In this document: positions 14,530 to 22,353 of the stretch, piece by piece | How the letters are laid out: each line of letters opens with the position of its first letter | How positions within the stretch are numbered: the stretch's first letter is position 1 | Assembly: GCA_003222065.1 (NCBI GenBank) | Contig: QHUV01000055.1 | Coordinates: 1 to 23,551, forward strand | Source of the DNA: Gemmatimonadota bacterium | Lineage (GTDB): Bacteria > Gemmatimonadota > Gemmatimonadetes > Gemmatimonadales > Gemmatimonadaceae | Direction of reading: 5' to 3' | DNA: 23,551 bases | The notes under the pieces: generated by a model | Database searches by the model: none | What the model was told of the DNA's origin: nothing | Seen by the model: the letters and a program-made list of their open reading frames with translations, nothing else | Position numbers and translations under genes: made by a program

Positions 14530-15615
14530 ATGCTCTGGCGGGCGCTGCTCGTGCTCGTGCCAATATCGCTGGTGCTCGCGGCGATCAGCGCCGTCCCGCG
14601 GGCCGTCGTGTTCGTCGTCGCGATCCTCGCCATCGTACCACTGGCGGAGTGGGTGCGGAGGGCGACGGAGCACGTCGCGGCGCGCGCCGGGAGCGCCATC
14701 GGCGGTCTCCTGAATGTGTCGTTTGGCAATGCGCCCGAGCTCATTATTGCGCTCTTCGTCCTGAGTGGTGGGCACGTCGCCGTGGTCAAGGCACAGATCA
14801 CGGGATCGTTGATCGGAAACAGCCTGCTCGGACTCGGCCTCGCCATCGTCGCCGGGAGCTTCGGCCGCGAAGTGCAACACTTCAATCGAGAGCGCGCCGG
14901 CCTGCTTTCGAGTTTGCTCATCCTCGTCACTATTGCCGTCATGCTGCCGGCGCTGTTCGACTACACCGAGCGCGGCGTGCTTCGCGATCCCAATACAGCG
15001 GCGCTCGACGACAAGCTCAGTCTCGGCGTGGCGATCGTCTTGATTCTCGTTTACATCGCTAATCTGATCTATACGCTCGTAACCCACCGCGATGTTTTCA
15101 CGCGGAGCCCGATCCCCGATGAGCCCTCGGATCCTGGTATCACCGTGCCCTGGCCCCTCAGCCGATCCCTCCTCGTGCTTGCCGGAGCCACGGCCCTAAC
15201 GGCACTGGAGGCCGAGCTGGTGTCGGATACGGTAGAGGCGACGGCCACGCGCTTCGGCCTAACGCCGTTCTTCCTTGGCGTCATCGTGCTCGCCATCGTC
15301 GGTAACGCGGCCGAGTACGTTTCCGCCGTGTATTTCGCGCGACGTGGGCGCATGGGGCTCGTCGTCGGCATCACCGTCGGCTCGACGATTCAGGTCGGTC
15401 TGCTCGTCGCGCCGATCCTCGTGATCCTGTCTCATTTCCTCGGTCACCCGATGAATCTCGTCTTCGGCAATCCGATCGAGCTCATTGCCATCGCGGGGGC
15501 GGCGTTCATCGTCAACTCGATTGCACAGGACGGCGAGACCACGTGGTTCGAGGGAGTGCTCTTACTCGCGGTTTATCTCCTATTCGCGATGGCCTTCTTT
15601 CTGGTGAGCGGGTAG
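14530..15615 (+). CDS. CAX-family Ca2+/H+ (cation/proton) antiporter
   Basis: A 361-residue inner-membrane antiporter that exchanges Ca2+ or a related cation for protons. It has about eleven hydrophobic segments and the two inverted CAX repeats. The first signature is GNAPELIIALF at residues 66-76 with Glu70; the second is GNAAEYVSAVYF at 258-269 with Glu262. These two acidic residues line the cation path in this family. The central acidic loop between the halves is short (PIPDEPSDPGITVPWP). Length and topology are typical of bacterial and plant-type CAX proteins. The start ATG at 14530 directly precedes the first membrane segment. It follows the YVTN propeller closely and precedes the cupin gene by 43 bases. 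Confidence 0.94.
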   Translation: MLWRALLVLVPISLVLAAISAVPRAVVFVVAILAIVPLAEWVRRATEHVAARAGSAIGGLLNVSFGNAPELIIALFVLSGGHVAVVKAQITGSLIGNSLLGLGLAIVAGSFGREVQHFNRERAGLLSSLLILVTIAVMLPALFDYTERGVLRDPNTAALDDKLSLGVAIVLILVYIANLIYTLVTHRDVFTRSPIPDEPSDPGITVPWPLSRSLLVLAGATALTALEAELVSDTVEATATRFGLTPFFLGVIVLAIVGNAAEYVSAVYFARRGRMGLVVGITVGSTIQVGLLVAPILVILSHFLGHPMNLVFGNPIELIAIAGAAFIVNSIAQDGETTWFEGVLLLAVYLLFAMAFFLVSG

Positions 15616-15658
15616 AGTACTCGTCACCGCTGGCGACTGGCGCACGGAGAGTGTTTGT

Positions 15659-16018
15659 ATGCGAAAGGTCAATCTCGATGAAAAGTTCGCGGCGTTCGAT
15701 GAGTACTGGAGTCCCAAAATCATTGGCGAGCTCAATGGCCAGCAGGTAAAGCTCGCGAAGTTTCAGGGACCATTCGTGTGGCATCATCATGAGAATGAAG
15801 ACGAGCTCTTTCTCGTGCATCGCGGCCACTTTCGGCTCGAGCTGCGCGATCGGGTGCTCGAGCTCGGGCCCGGCGAGCTCGTTATCGTGCCGCGCGGTGT
15901 CGAGCATCGGCCGGTGGCGGACGAGGAGGTCGAAGTCCTGCTCTTCGAGCCGGCGACGACGCTGAATACCGGGAACGTTCGCAATGACCGGACGCTGGAC
16001 GAGCTAGCCCGCCTCTAA
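15659..16018 (+). CDS. Small cupin-domain protein
   Basis: A 119-residue single cupin barrel. Motif 1 is HHHENEDELFLVHRG (His42 to His44, Glu49), and motif 2 is GPGELVIVPRGVEHRP with His83, so a metal ion is probably bound. Similar small cupins act as sugar-phosphate isomerases, oxygenases or regulators, so no substrate can be named. GGAGAG lies about 10 bases before the ATG at 15659. Its TAA overlaps the ATG of the next gene (TAATG, 16016-16020), so the GNAT fragment is translationally coupled to it. Confidence 0.88.
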   Translation: MRKVNLDEKFAAFDEYWSPKIIGELNGQQVKLAKFQGPFVWHHHENEDELFLVHRGHFRLELRDRVLELGPGELVIVPRGVEHRPVADEEVEVLLFEPATTLNTGNVRNDRTLDELARL

Positions 16019-16647
16019 TGCCTCCGCTCCTCAATTCCGCCGACTCGGCGCCAGTGCTACAACCCAGCGAGGCCGGAAACGGCTTCACGCTGCGCATCGC
16101 GTCGCTGCAGGACACCAGCGCCCTGGCCCGCGCTGCAGCGACGTTCTTCGTCCAGACATTTGGCTCAGCGAACCGGCGAGAGGACATGGACGCGTATCTC
16201 ACGTCAGCGTTCTCTGAGGAACGCCAACGCGCCGATCTCCAGGACCCCAACCAGCGGGTGTGGTTGGCGCTTGGCGTAAACGGCGACACCGTCGGCTACG
16301 CCCACGTGAGACGCCGGCCCTTGCCAACCTACATCTCGATCGCGCGACCGAGCGCGACCGAGATTGCTCGCATCTATGCTGACCAGACATGGCATGGCCA
16401 CGGCCTTGGCGCGGCGAAACATGCAGCGATGCTCCTGGCCACGCAGCGAGTTGGACATCCTTTATCACGATCGCGAATGGGGCGTCCCGGAGCACGGCGA
16501 TCGCGCGTTGTTCGAGCTGCTCACGCTGGAGGGAGCCCAGGCCGGCTTGAGCTGGTCGACGATCCTCAACAAGCGGGATGCCTATCGCGAGGCGTTCGTG
16601 AACTTCGATCCCGCGCATGTGGCGCGCTTCAGCGCGGCGCGTGTTGA
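16018..16647 (+). pseudogene. GNAT acetyltransferase truncated at the tag gene junction
   Basis: The first 134 residues or so read as a GNAT N-acetyltransferase: FTLRIASLQDTSALARAAA, then VWLALGVNGDTVGYAHVRRR and IARIYADQTWHGHGLGAA. The last piece is motif A, which binds acetyl-CoA pyrophosphate. A complete GNAT would continue with about 45 residues carrying motif B (usually a WERN-AI-FY-GF segment). Instead, from about 16415 the frame reads through the tag gene out of frame, giving Arg/Gly-rich sequence to 16647. The acetyltransferase has therefore apparently lost its 3' end. It may be a remnant, or a functional short form is conceivable but unlikely. It is coupled to the cupin gene by TAATG. 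Confidence 0.7.
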
Positions 16648-17059
16648 ACGACTTCTCAGCAACCCCGGAATCGTTCGCAACCGGCTCAAGATCGAAAGCA
16701 CGGTCACCAATGCTCGTGCGTTTCTTCGTATCGCTGGCGAGGAAGGCTCCTTCGATCGTTACGTGTGGTCGTTCGTCGGCGGTCGACCCGTGGTCAACCG
16801 TCGGTCCGGGCACGGCGATATACCGGCCAAGACCGCCGAGTCTGACGCCCTGAGCAAAGACCTCAAGAAGCGGGGCTTCCGATTCGTAGGCTCGACGATC
16901 TGTTACGCCTTCATGCAGGCGACGGGTATGGTGAACGACCACGTCGTCGATTGCTTTCGATACCTTGAGGTCTCGGACGAGCTGGCCGGCCGGGAGGCGA
17001 ACGCGGGCGTGATGCGTAGCGGCCCCACTGGCATGGGAAGGACAAAGTCGAGAAGTTGA
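16421..17059 (+). CDS. tag: DNA-3-methyladenine glycosylase I
   Basis: A 212-residue base-excision repair glycosylase that removes 3-methyladenine. It begins MQRCSWPRSELDILYHDREW, giving zinc ligands Cys4 and His16. The catalytic region is LEGAQAGLSWSTIL with Glu37 and Trp45. The C-terminal zinc ligands lie in MVNDHVVDCF (His174, Cys178). These match Cys4, His17, Glu38, His175 and Cys179 of the Escherichia coli enzyme with a one-residue offset. DALSKDLKKRGFRFVGSTIC is the strongly conserved family block. The ATG at 16421 is chosen because it gives the conserved MxRC start; an ATG at 16364 lies inside the GNAT remnant. The last 25 residues are a variable tail. Confidence 0.95.
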   Translation: MQRCSWPRSELDILYHDREWGVPEHGDRALFELLTLEGAQAGLSWSTILNKRDAYREAFVNFDPAHVARFSAARVERLLSNPGIVRNRLKIESTVTNARAFLRIAGEEGSFDRYVWSFVGGRPVVNRRSGHGDIPAKTAESDALSKDLKKRGFRFVGSTICYAFMQATGMVNDHVVDCFRYLEVSDELAGREANAGVMRSGPTGMGRTKSRS

Positions 17060-17155
17060 CTGGTGCCGGGCGTTCGCTAAAAGACACTCGCTCCGGCATC
17101 GGCGGGCCTGACGGCATCGCTAGAGCGCAGCGCGGCCCGGCCATCGAAACTCGAC

Positions 17156-18370
17156 ATGCGGACCCCAAACGATACGCCCACGAGTACAACGACGGCGGCG
17201 CCCTCGCATCGCCTCGCTGCGCTCCCGACGTACGTCTTCGCGTGGCTGGATGAGCTGAAGGAGGCGGCGCGTTCGCGCGGCGCCGTTCTCATCGATCTGG
17301 GCATCGGTAACCCGGATCAGCCGACGCCACCCGCGGTCGTCGACGCGATCACCAAGGCGTATGCCGATCCGCGCACGCACGGCTATCCGCCTTTTCGGGG
17401 CACCCCGCAGTTCCTGGATGCCGCGGCCGCCTTTATGAAGACGCGCTTCGGCGTCACGGCGGACCCCGAGCGCGAAGTGGTTTGCGTGAGCGGCGGCAAA
17501 GAAGGGATCGCGCATTTGGTCATGGCCTTCACCGACGAGGAAGGTGTCGCGCTCGTGCCGGACATTCACTATCCGGTGCATAGCCGCGTCGCGGCGCTCG
17601 TCGGTGGGCGCGTTCATCTCGTGCCGATACGTCGCGACCGTGGCTACCTGCCCAATCTCGAGGCAATTCCCAGCGCGATTGCCCGCAAGGCGCGATTGCT
17701 CGTGCTCAACTATCCGCACAACCCTACTGGTGCTTGCGCACCAGTCGAGTTTTATCAGGAAGCGATCGCCTTCTGCGCGCGCTATGGAATCGTGCTCGTT
17801 TCCGATCTTGCGTACAGCGAGATCACCTTCGACGGCTATGTCGCGCCGAGCGTGCTCGAGTTGCCTGGAGCGGCGGACGTCGCGGTCGAGTTCCATTCGC
17901 TCTCGAAGAGTTTCAACATGGCGGGTTCCCGCGTCGGATTCGCCGTCGGCAACGCCGATTTGGTCGACGCCCTGTACGCGGTGCGTACGAACATGGGCTA
18001 CGGCACGCCGGCGGCGATTCAGGCGGGCGCCGCCTACGCGCTCGCCCACGCGGCCGAGCTCACGCGTCCAGTCGCGTGCCGCTATAAGGAGCGACGCGAC
18101 GTCGTGATCGAGGAATTTCGCTCGCTCGGCTGGGACGCGGCGCCGACGCCGGCGACGATGTTCGTTTGGCTGCCCGTGCCCGCCGGATTCGACTCGCAAG
18201 GATGGACGCGCCACCTGATCGACGTCGCCGACGTCGTCGTCACGCCCGGCAATGCCTTTGGTCCCGGCGGAGAAGGATTCTTCCGCGTTTCGCTCGTCGC
18301 ACCGCCTAACGTCATACGCGAGGCGCTCGCCCGGCTGCGGCGGGCCGGTGTGCGCTTCGCGCGATCCTGA
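17156..18370 (+). CDS. Class I/II PLP aminotransferase (LL-DAP aminotransferase/AlaC-like)
   Basis: A 404-residue fold-type I aminotransferase. After a short disordered lead it shows DLGIGNPDQPTPPAVVD (substrate arm), YPPFRGTPQFLDA, NYPHNPTGACAPVEF (cofactor-binding Asn), VSDLAYSEITFDGY (Asp and Tyr holding the pyridine ring) and FHSLSKSFNMAGSRVGF with the Schiff-base Lys251. The C-terminal GEGFFRVSLVAPPNVI carries the carboxylate-binding Arg. The overall pattern is closest to LL-diaminopimelate and alanine aminotransferases of the AlaC/DapL group, but substrate assignment by eye is unsafe. The gene stands 96 bases after tag and 19 bases before the protease gene, so it may share a transcript with the latter. 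Confidence 0.92.
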   Translation: MRTPNDTPTSTTTAAPSHRLAALPTYVFAWLDELKEAARSRGAVLIDLGIGNPDQPTPPAVVDAITKAYADPRTHGYPPFRGTPQFLDAAAAFMKTRFGVTADPEREVVCVSGGKEGIAHLVMAFTDEEGVALVPDIHYPVHSRVAALVGGRVHLVPIRRDRGYLPNLEAIPSAIARKARLLVLNYPHNPTGACAPVEFYQEAIAFCARYGIVLVSDLAYSEITFDGYVAPSVLELPGAADVAVEFHSLSKSFNMAGSRVGFAVGNADLVDALYAVRTNMGYGTPAAIQAGAAYALAHAAELTRPVACRYKERRDVVIEEFRSLGWDAAPTPATMFVWLPVPAGFDSQGWTRHLIDVADVVVTPGNAFGPGGEGFFRVSLVAPPNVIREALARLRRAGVRFARS

Positions 18371-18389
18371 TCCGAGTCGAGTTTCGGCG

Positions 18390-19610
18390 ATGAAGCTGAC
18401 CGAGGCGCTCATGCGCCGCGCCGAAGAGGCGCTGACCTTCGACCCTCGCGAAGAGCGACGGGCATTGCTCGACCGCACGGCGGTTGCCATCGCCGACGCT
18501 CCAACGCTGCGTCGGCGAATCGCTCAAGCGTTAGGCGAAGGCGCCGACGCCGCGCAGCTCGCCGTCGACCGGCTGGTGACCGGCAGCGACCAGCTGAACG
18601 TCAGCTATCTCGAACGCGGCATGATCGCCGCCGACGCCGTGGCCCACGTCGAAGTGCGGAACGGCGAGAGCGAAGTCATCGGCTCGGCGACGGGATTCAT
18701 GGTCTCACCGTGCCTACTGCTCACCAATCATCACGTTCTCCCAACCGAGGACGACGCGGCGCAGAGCTGGGTCTATTTCCGTCATGAGTTCGATGCGGTC
18801 GGACGTGCTCTCGAGTCGTGCGTATTTGCGCTCGACCCGTCGGCCTTCTTCTTCACCGATGCGGACCTCGATTTCACGGTCGTCGCGGTGGCGCCCGAGA
18901 CACCCGATCGGCGCCAGCGGGTCGCTCGCTTCGGTTGGCTGCGGCTGTCGGGGAGTGCCGACACAGTCCTCCCCGGAGAATGGCTGACGATGATCCACCA
19001 CCCCGGCGGCTCTCCGAAGCAAGTCGCGCTTCGTCAGAATTTACTCATCAGACGCAGCGACGCCGACCTCTGGTACGCGACGGAAACCGCGCCGGGATCG
19101 TCGGGAGCGCCGGTATTCAACGACTCGTGGCAGGTGACGGGTATCCACCGTACGGGCGCGCCGGCGCGCGATCGCGCGGGCCAGGTCTTGACCGTCGACG
19201 GCCAACAATGGGTCGACGGCAGCGACGAAGCGCGCGTCGTGTGGCGTGCCGGACTCGGCACGCGTGCGTGCGCGATCGTCCAGCGCCTCGCCGCGGCCAA
19301 TGGTGAGCATCCACTCATCGCCGAGCTGCTTGACGAATCCGATCCGGATGCCTCGGACGCGATCGTCGTCCCACTCGGCGCCGGCGCGGCCCGCGTCGCG
19401 TCCGCTGTCGGAACGGCATCAGTCGAGCACGCGAGCGACGCACCACGACCGATCCCATTCCCGCGTGTTGCCTCCGACGGCAACGGCGGCGGGTCGTATG
19501 AGCCAGCGCCAACCACCGAGGCGGTGACCGTGACCGTGCCGCTCCGTATTACCGTGCGCGCCGGCAACGGCTCTGGCCGCGCGCCCGCCGTCGGCGTCAA
19601 TCTGAGCTGA
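18390..19610 (+). CDS. Trypsin-fold (V8/trypsin_2-like) serine protease, no signal peptide
   Basis: A 406-residue protein with a helical N-terminal part (residues 1-75, MKLTEALMRRAEEALTFDPR) and a chymotrypsin-fold protease at about 80-290. The triad is His115 (LLLTNHHVLP), Asp161 (ADLDFTVVAV) and Ser238 (APGSSGAPVF). No export signal or membrane span is seen, so it should act in the cytoplasm, unusual for this fold. After residue 300 comes a long Ser/Pro/Gly linker, then a closing strand segment VTVTVPLRITVRAGNG. I recall such tails in bacterial proteins that join trypsin-like and nuclease modules. A role in a conflict or stress system is inference. The ATG at 18390 is preferred to 18252, which lies inside the aminotransferase. 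Confidence 0.88.
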   Translation: MKLTEALMRRAEEALTFDPREERRALLDRTAVAIADAPTLRRRIAQALGEGADAAQLAVDRLVTGSDQLNVSYLERGMIAADAVAHVEVRNGESEVIGSATGFMVSPCLLLTNHHVLPTEDDAAQSWVYFRHEFDAVGRALESCVFALDPSAFFFTDADLDFTVVAVAPETPDRRQRVARFGWLRLSGSADTVLPGEWLTMIHHPGGSPKQVALRQNLLIRRSDADLWYATETAPGSSGAPVFNDSWQVTGIHRTGAPARDRAGQVLTVDGQQWVDGSDEARVVWRAGLGTRACAIVQRLAAANGEHPLIAELLDESDPDASDAIVVPLGAGAARVASAVGTASVEHASDAPRPIPFPRVASDGNGGGSYEPAPTTEAVTVTVPLRITVRAGNGSGRAPAVGVNLS

Positions 19611-19629
19611 CGACGAGATCGCGTCGCGG

Positions 19630-20595
19630 CTATTGGTATTGGATGTACAGTGGCTTCGGTACGAGGTGAAGCAACTCACGCGGCGTGATCAAGGGCTCGC
19701 CAGACTTGGCGTCGTTGTGAAGGAAGAGCTTGAACCCGGTGAACTGGACGGGATCAGCAACTTCGTAATCCCGGTACGAATCGAATTTCAGCCAGGGCGG
19801 GCCCCACCCGTCCATGTCCATCACGATCTGCACGCGAGGATCGAGATGGATCTGTCGTGGATTCGGCACCATTCGCTTGGTGAAGCGATGGACGACGAGC
19901 ACTTTCGGCGGAAGATGCTTCTCCGACACCAGCTCGGCGAGCGTGCGCGACGCGTAGTTCACGTCGTCGGCCATCATCGTGCCGATCTTCGTTCCCGGCT
20001 TCAGGCCCTCTTTGTCGTAATGCATCGAGAACTCGGGATCGAGTCCCAAGTGCACGTCCGGCCGCTCGAGAAAGTGCAGCAGCCGTGGCAGCTCCGCTCG
20101 CACAGTGCTGTGGCCGACCTGAATGTCGAGAAAGAGCAACGCGTGTCTCGTCTGCGCCCACTGATACACTCGCTCGATCAATGTGTCGGGCATGCGGAGC
20201 CGATACATCCCGTCTTTGCCGGGAGAGCCTTGAGCGACGACGGCGATGAGGTGCAACGCGGGAACAGTCGGCGTCGAGGGATCCGCATCCTCCCAGCGCG
20301 TATAGGAAATACTGTCGTGAGATGTCCGCCGTACCGCTGATGGTGGCGGGAGCGCCGCGTGCGCTGCGGGCGTGGCAGGAGCAGGACGCACGACCGCGCT
20401 GTCGCGCGCGCCGCTATCCGAGGCAGCTTTAGGATGTGTGCTGTCCTTGACGCCCGCTGCAGACTGTGGGGTCGAGGCGGTCGTGACGGGAGGAGCCCCT
20501 TTGCTGACGGACTCGGGACCGCAGCCGAGGACGAGAATGAACAACGGCGGCGCGAGCACTCGCGCGGCACCCTGGAAACCCGTTAAGCGAAACAT
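19630..20595 (-). CDS. Hypothetical lipoprotein with conserved barrel-like domain
   Basis: A 321-residue protein. Residues 1-25 are a lipoprotein signal ending LFILVLGC, so Cys25 is the likely lipid anchor. A Ser/Thr/Ala/Pro-rich linker of about 75 residues follows. The C-terminal domain contains LLFLDIQVGHSTVRAELPR, HLGLDPEFSM, LPPKVLVVHRFTKRMV, VQIVMDMDGWG and VQFTGFKLFLHND, ending in LVPKPLYIQYQ. The alternating hydrophobic strands with acidic ends suggest a TIM-barrel-like fold, and I recall similar unnamed lipoproteins in Bacteroidota. No function is known to me. The ATG at 20595 is preferred to a start at 20640, which would put a basic stretch before the signal. It diverges from the cytochrome gene. 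Confidence 0.8.
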   Translation of the reverse strand: MFRLTGFQGAARVLAPPLFILVLGCGPESVSKGAPPVTTASTPQSAAGVKDSTHPKAASDSGARDSAVVRPAPATPAAHAALPPPSAVRRTSHDSISYTRWEDADPSTPTVPALHLIAVVAQGSPGKDGMYRLRMPDTLIERVYQWAQTRHALLFLDIQVGHSTVRAELPRLLHFLERPDVHLGLDPEFSMHYDKEGLKPGTKIGTMMADDVNYASRTLAELVSEKHLPPKVLVVHRFTKRMVPNPRQIHLDPRVQIVMDMDGWGPPWLKFDSYRDYEVADPVQFTGFKLFLHNDAKSGEPLITPRELLHLVPKPLYIQYQ

Positions 20596-20747
20596 GAGCC
20601 GAAGCAGATCTATGCGAGCAGAGAGCGAGACGCGCGCCACGCTCCACGAGTGAGCACCGGTGGACGAAAGCTAATCGTACCGCGGCATTGACCGAGTGGC
20701 GACCAATCTCCGCGGCCGGTAACTTCGCACCCTCAACCGGAGGGCCG

Positions 20748-21692
20748 ATGAGGAGGCTTGTCTCGACGCTTGTCGTGGCGGGAACCGCCGCGCTTGGTGT
20801 TGGCTGCCGGCAGGGCGGGGCTCATGAGCGGGATTCCGTTTCCCGAAGCGGCTCCGCCGCCGCGCACGCGTGGAATCCATCGGCATGGCGGGCGCCGACG
20901 GTCGCCGAGTTGCCCAATGACTCGTTGGGTAGCGCCGTTCGCCGCGGGCTCGCACTCGTGACCGCGACGGCGGACAGCTTGCCGCGGTTCGCCGCCAGTA
21001 ACTTGAGTTGCACGAGTTGTCATCTCGATGAGGGACGCCGGGGTACGGCCGCGCCCCTCTCGGGTGTGTTCGCCCGGTATCCGAAGTACATCGAGCGGAC
21101 GGGCGCCGTCGTCCCGATCGAGGACCGCGTCAACTACTGCATGACGCGCAGTCTCGCCGGCTCGCGACTGCCTAACGATAGCCGAGAGATGCAGGACATC
21201 GTCGCTTACCTCGCGTTCATGGCGCGTGGCGTTCCGATTGGCGCGCATCTCGCCGTCGAGGGCATGCCGGCAATGCCGAAGGATGCCGGCGACACGACAC
21301 GCGGCGGCACTGTCTATCGCGACGCCTGTGCGCGTTGCCACGGCGCCGACGGCGCCGGCCTGCTGAAGGTGCCCGCACTCTGGGGGCCGAAATCGTTCAG
21401 CATCGGCGCGTCGATGGCTCGGCAGGAGCGCGCGGCGTCATTCATCCGGCACAACATGCCCTTCGACAAACCGGGCACGCTCAGTGACCGCGAGGCGTAC
21501 GACGTCGCCGCCTTCATTACCGCGAAGCCGAGACCTGACCTGCCCGACAAGGCACACGATTGGCCGCTCGGCGGTGCTCCCGCCGACGTGCCGTATGACA
21601 CCAAGGGTCACAAAGCCTTCCGGCCCCCGCCCCTCCTGCCTCGCAGGAACGCGGCAAATGCGGTAGTGTCGGCGCCGCGTCCTCTCAGGTGA
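20748..21692 (+). CDS. Diheme cytochrome c lipoprotein, thiosulfate dehydrogenase (TsdA)-like
   Basis: A 314-residue exported cytochrome. Residues 1-20 are a lipoprotein signal (MRRLVSTLVVAGTAALGVGC). Heme 1 binds CTSCH (88-92) and heme 2 binds CARCH (194-198). Cys131 in VNYCMTRSLAG lies 43 residues after the first heme cysteine, as does the axial Cys ligand of heme 1 in TsdA-type enzymes, which oxidise thiosulfate to tetrathionate or reverse it. ASFIRHNMPFDKPGTLSDRE is the usual distal Met segment. The similarity is clear in layout, but the enzyme could be another periplasmic electron carrier. The ATG at 20748 gives the signal; the one at 20688 does not. No partner genes are nearby. Confidence 0.88.
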   Translation: MRRLVSTLVVAGTAALGVGCRQGGAHERDSVSRSGSAAAHAWNPSAWRAPTVAELPNDSLGSAVRRGLALVTATADSLPRFAASNLSCTSCHLDEGRRGTAAPLSGVFARYPKYIERTGAVVPIEDRVNYCMTRSLAGSRLPNDSREMQDIVAYLAFMARGVPIGAHLAVEGMPAMPKDAGDTTRGGTVYRDACARCHGADGAGLLKVPALWGPKSFSIGASMARQERAASFIRHNMPFDKPGTLSDREAYDVAAFITAKPRPDLPDKAHDWPLGGAPADVPYDTKGHKAFRPPPLLPRRNAANAVVSAPRPLR

Positions 21693-21703
21693 CTCTGTGG
21701 CGA

Positions 21704-21916
21704 TCAGTCCTTCTCGGGTCCCGGTTCCAGCTCCGCGCCCCCGCTGCCCGCGGCGCCAAACTTCGGCGACGTCACTTTACCAGTTGTCGTGCGTGGGGGA
21801 TTCGGCTCATCGGCATCGCGTTGGTCAGCCGCCGGTGCGTGCGCGGCGCCCTCGGCCTCGTCCGCTATCTCCGTCGGATGCCCTTCTACGGGCGGAATCT
21901 CACGCTCCCGATCCAT
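21704..21916 (-). CDS. Small acidic, probably disordered protein
   Basis: A 70-residue protein, MDREREIPPVEGHPTEIADE then AEGAAHAPAADQRDADEPNP. It is acidic, proline- and alanine-rich, without hydrophobic core or cysteine. A GGAG (plus-strand CTCC, 21924-21927) lies 7 bases before the ATG, and Arg is scarce compared with the shadow frames, so I think it is real. It converges on the cytochrome gene with 11 bases between. Function unknown. Confidence 0.6.
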   Translation of the reverse strand: MDREREIPPVEGHPTEIADEAEGAAHAPAADQRDADEPNPPRTTTGKVTSPKFGAAGSGGAELEPGPEKD

Positions 21917-22005
21917 TAGTCCGCTCCAGCGTATAGCGTTCTCTAAACAGCCGGCGACCGCATGTCATTGGCGCGTCGCCGGTCCGAGGTCATCGATGAT
22001 TGCTC

Positions 22006-22266
22006 TCAAGCTCTGTAGCGTGCTCCGCGTATCAACCGCAGCAGGAACAACAGCACGACGGCTCCGATGAACGCGACGAAGATCACTCCGCCGAGTCCGC
22101 CGAATGGCGAGGTGGTGCCGAGGGCCCGGAAGAGCCAGCCACCTACGAAAGCGCCGATGATTCCAATGATGATGTCGCCGATGAGGCCGTAACCACTGCC
22201 GCCCATGACGAGCGAGGCGAGCACGCCGGCAACCAGTCCAACAATGAGCCATGTAAGAATGGGCAT
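22006..22266 (-). CDS. GlsB/YeaQ/YmgE family membrane protein
   Basis: An 86-residue protein of the transglycosylase-associated family, with three short membrane helices: ILTWLIVGLVAGVLASLVMG, then YGLIGDIIIGIIGAFVGGWL and GGVIFVAFIGAVVLLFLLRL. It ends in a basic RGARYRA tail. The Gly-rich helices and the G-D-I-I-I-G-I-I-G-A core are diagnostic. Members are stress-induced inner-membrane proteins of unclear function. AGAGGATG precedes the ATG with good spacing. It is monocistronic and diverges from the ATL gene. Confidence 0.92.
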   Translation of the reverse strand: MPILTWLIVGLVAGVLASLVMGGSGYGLIGDIIIGIIGAFVGGWLFRALGTTSPFGGLGGVIFVAFIGAVVLLFLLRLIRGARYRA

Positions 22267-22353
22267 GTTGCATCCTCTCGCTAACTGTTTCGCGATGAAG
22301 CCTGTGCCGCGATCATCGGCAACTCACGTGCCCTTCACGACCTCGGCTGTCAG

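Noticed and set aside
16460..16647. The last part of the GNAT frame as genuine acetyltransferase sequence
   Set aside because: It is Arg/Gly-rich, lacks motif B and coincides with the strongly conserved tag sequence in another frame.
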